A stretch of 64,000 nucleotides of DNA, from positions 1,488,001 through 1,552,000 of the forward strand of contig JAECYW010000007.1 in assembly GCA_023014335.1 (NCBI GenBank). Reading direction: 5' to 3'. This document shows, piece by piece, positions 60,772-64,000 of this stretch (its first letter is position 1; each line of letters begins with the position of its first letter). The DNA comes from Galerina marginata (lineage: Eukaryota; Basidiomycota; Agaricomycetes; Agaricales; Galerinaceae). Below the pieces are notes generated by a model. It was not told the DNA's origin, did not search any database, and was given only the letters and a program-made list of their open reading frames with translations. Made by a program: the position numbers and the translations under genes.

Positions 60772-63073
60772 TCAATTACGATTAACTGGTCTGAGGATCA
60801 CAGGGAGCTGGTTGCCACCCTTGGGGTCCGACTTGACGAGGGGACGCTGGACAATCCCGGCTTTCTTGATCAAGTCTTCCGGCGGAACAGCCAGCTCAAA
60901 CTCGAAAGCTCTGATGAGAGTAAACAACAATGCCTTCGTCCTTCGTGCGGGTCAGCGGAAGGTCTCCTACAGCTATATAAGGTGGGTCGACTTACTCGAC
61001 AAGAGAAAACCGGTATCCGATGCATGCGCGAGGTCCTCCTAGGAAGGTCATCATGTTTCCCCATATTCCTGGGATAGATCCGACGGCTTCTGGGATTTTC
61101 TCCCAACGTTCTGGTCTGTAAAACGGATAAATGACGGCTAATAAGGACTCGTGTTTGCCCAGAAGAAGTAATGCTTACTTGAATTCCGACGCATCTTCAC
61201 CCCATATTGACTTCGCGCGGTTCAAAGCAAGTATCGGAATAAACAAAGATTGCCCCTTACGAATCCTAAGCAAAAAAGCAAGAGATTGTTGTTAAAAAAA
61301 GGTTGGTAACCTCTGAGACCGAGCGTAGGTACGTACTTGATAGAGTCCAGCAGATTTCCGTATTTATCTCTGATCGGTTTTTCGAGAGGAAGAACATCGT
61401 CGCGCGTTGCCACACGCATGGTTGACGGTACCGGAGGATGAACCCGGAGAGCCTCCCGAACTACGGCGTCAAGATAGGGCAGTGCATTCAGTTCGTCCAT
61501 AGTGGGGTTGTCCGTTCCAACGTTAAGAAGCTCATCACGTAGTTTTTCCTGGGCTGCTGGGTTTTGTGTCAAGGCGAACAGTGCCCATGTTGTCGCAGTG
61601 CTGCAAGGGATTAAATTAGTTTTGAAGGTCAAGGTATCAAATGGCCGACACACTAACCTTGTGGTTTCATGCCCAGCAACCAAGAAGGTTGGGACCTCTG
61701 CCAAAAATAAAATATTACTACAGCCATTGAGACGAATTGAACGGTTATGCTTACGAGCAAGAACGTCCTCGTCAGTCATACGCTGGCTCTGTGGCAGGTC
61801 CGTAGACATATTCGCTCTGAGCAGTAAAGAAAGCAGATCACGTCTCTTGAAAGCAGTTTTTTCAACTTTTCCAGTTTCTCCGTCTTCAGCCATAAGACCA
61901 GCTTTGCTGTCGCGCAAGAGTTGCTGTCCGATACGGGCCATAGTTTTTGAGGCGACTTTGGTCTCAGCATCTCTGTCGGCGGGCTAAACATATTGGATGA
62001 GAAGCAATTGAAGGGGAAATCGCGATGGACACATACAAGGAAGCGGAGGGCGGGGACTAATCCGCGGATCATGGGAAGTAAGGTTATGGACGTTCCAGAT
62101 CTGAAGATTGTTGAAAAAGCTGCGTTTAACTCGTTCTTTTTCGAGCCATCCAATGCATCGAATTTGTAGTTGAATCCTGGATTCAGAGTCAGAATACAAT
62201 AAATAAACAAATGATGGAGCGAGATTTACCAGCCAATCCGATGACATCCAAAGTCATTTTGCTAAGCCAGGAAAGGACGTCCAATCTTCCGCTTCTACCC
62301 TCGTTAGTGCATTGTGCCGCCCAGATGTCCCGAAGCTGTTGTCCGTTAAGGTTAACAGCTCGTCAGTGGCAAAAAAAATGGTTAAATTCACTTGGATAGA
62401 TTTCTCGATAAATATTTCAGTCAACTCCCTTATCTGCGCGGCGCCAAAAGCAGGATTCTGGACTGGTTTTCAGAAAAGCTCTGCAAGGAAGCGAATAAAT
62501 TCCTTACCATAACTTTCCTCTGTTGACAAATCGACAAAGAGTCAACGGTGGTTTGGTGAATAAGTTAGCGAACGCACCTGCTGCTTATGCTTGTCTTCCT
62601 CCACGATTAAAACACCGTTTCCTACAATTTTGCTGAGATTGTAACGTGCTACCTCGGGCTTCTGGTAATTGTAGTTGTTCATAAGAACATGGTTAATTGC
62701 CTTTACGTCCGTTGTGTAGAGTCGGTTCATCTACATATTTGTCGCGTCAGAGTGGGCATGACCACAGCAAACCGTGATACTCACCCCAAAGAATCCTTTG
62801 TATCGGATTGTCGACCCATATTCCTCCACCCATTGCTCGTGCAGAACCGAGTTTTCCTATAGAACGAAGTAAGCACAGGAAGGGCGGTACAAAAATCCAA
62901 CCTACAGCCTCCCATATTTGTTTCATGTTGCCGTAGATCAAACTGGAGTTCGGAGGGCCAGGAAGAACGTTCAACGGTGATGTCCATTGCCTATAGAAAA
63001 TCCTAGAGAGCTTGTAGACCACATACAGCCCGAGCGTTGCCAGGAGCGAGCCCAATATCTGTTGATAGCCCAT
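60772..63073 (-). CDS. cytochrome P450 monooxygenase
   Basis: A microsomal haem monooxygenase in more than ten short exons. It begins with a membrane anchor ([20 protein letters not shown]) and a Pro-rich hinge ([17 protein letters not shown]). The I-helix motif is FLVAGHETT (about 61680), the K-helix motif is [17 protein letters not shown] (ExxR, about 61450), and the haem loop is [17 protein letters not shown] with the axial cysteine codon at 61022-61024. The C-terminus is [17 protein letters not shown] at 60772. All signature residues are intact. It resembles the large fungal P450 clans used in secondary metabolism and xenobiotic breakdown. The substrate is unknown, and no biosynthetic cluster is evident beside it. 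Confidence 0.9.
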
Positions 63074-64000
63074 GGGAAAGATGGTTTCGATGACAAATTG
63101 CCCAGGTCTGAAGAAATGAGACTTCAAGTACGAGCGCCCCACTGGTGGCTACCGTCGATTGTGAGTGCGTGGCTCTGACGTGTTTCCGCAGTTGAATGTT
63201 TTGGACTACGGGGGTTGATATACGCGCGTCGCGGAGGGGGAGCCGAGATGTGTGCTCATCAGTATGACAATTGATAGGAAGTTTTATATCATTGAGGTGA
63301 GAGAGTTAATTTTAAACCGACGCTTGTAACAAGGCTTGTTATATGGAGGTGCTTATGTAACGTCATGAAGCCAAGGAGGACGTCCCTGACAATGGCATGT
63401 CTCGAGAAGTCGTTGCAAAATTTGGAATACTGGCATTCATTCTCGTCAACCTCGTCAACTACGAGCATAGTAGGTAATATCAGTTATGTCTCTTGAATTT
63501 TTATTTTGAAATCACGGTAGGCTTACCGTTATTACACTTCAATCTTATCGCGACTACTACATAGTAGCACAGGCGCAAGCGACGAGGACCAGCATAGATG
63601 GCCAAAAGGAATGTTGGATCCAGCCAAGCCAAACGTGATAACCATTCTAATTCGGCTTAATATAAAGACATGAAAGATTTGGGAGCCGACCTTCTCTACC
63701 ATTGGAAAAGTTTTTCGGCGGACAATATCCAGGGAAGAAATTGCTAGGTTCACCCAAACATGCCTAGCCTTCGACACTGCCGATAGACCCACAGCTCGTG
63801 AACAGATGAAGAAGAAAGAACCGGAGCTTGGATTTTCCTGTTCTTGCGGGTATTGTTGAGGGATACGGTAGAGCCACGCCGTCGGAATTATCGTTTCTGG
63901 AGAAGCTTCCTTCATCCTAAGACCACCTCGAGGATACGTCACCCGTTTTCTTCTCCATCTCACTCCGTACAGCACGAAGCAGCGCCTGCATATTCAACGG
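63074..64000. other. P450 promoter side and unresolved minus-strand coding at the window edge
   Basis: The first 400 bases should hold the P450 promoter. A minus-strand frame is open at 63532-63975 (147 codons), and in another frame the edge reads LNMQALLRAVRSEMEKKTG before a possible donor (gtgacg). The latter looks like part of a gene continuing beyond the window. I cannot name it. Confidence 0.35.

Overview
The window looks like nuclear DNA from an agaricomycete (mushroom-forming basidiomycete). The genes are dense and cut by many short GT-AG introns of about 50-60 bases. The content is typical of that group: cerato-platanin, tandem F-box proteins, a P450, a cellular reverse-transcriptase-like gene and a secreted kinase-like protein. 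There are no bacterial operons, CRISPR arrays, rRNA genes or convincing tRNA genes. All gene models are read by eye. Exon borders are exact only where given.

Layout. 1-7 kb: the end of an unknown gene, an MCP1-like membrane protein with an apparent frameshift, and a large P2-type cation ATPase on the minus strand. 7-27 kb: an accessory region holding four diverged copies (A-D) of a two-gene module, interrupted by a cellular reverse-transcriptase-related (rvt) gene at 16.4-19.3 kb. Each module has a small four-exon gene on the plus strand and a divergent multi-exon gene on the minus strand. The plus gene looks intact in B, C and D and dead in A. The minus gene is mostly decayed but has long open exons in C. 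Three or four of the promoters share a GCGGA...TCCCGARATTCAA box, followed by a TATA box in B-D. I do not recognise either gene, and this family is the best candidate for an undescribed system here.

27-38 kb: conserved single genes: an ADP1-like ABC transporter with an extracellular N-terminus, COX17, cerato-platanin, a TIP/ITFG1-like FG-GAP membrane protein and a senescence/spartin-domain protein. 38-47 kb: three tandem F-box/zinc-motif paralogues on the minus strand. Each has a pair of ACGCGT-like (MCB) sites about 20 bases apart upstream of its start. 47-58 kb: an F-box/LRR protein, a Ser/Thr kinase with a large insertion in its N-lobe, a secreted kinase-like protein and another F-box-like protein. 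59-64 kb: a GH43 glycosidase, a cytochrome P450 and the edge of an unresolved gene.

The housekeeping genes cover copper delivery to cytochrome oxidase, ion pumping and lipid or membrane homeostasis. The accessory genes (module family, F-box tandem, secreted proteins, P450) look lineage-specific and fast-evolving.
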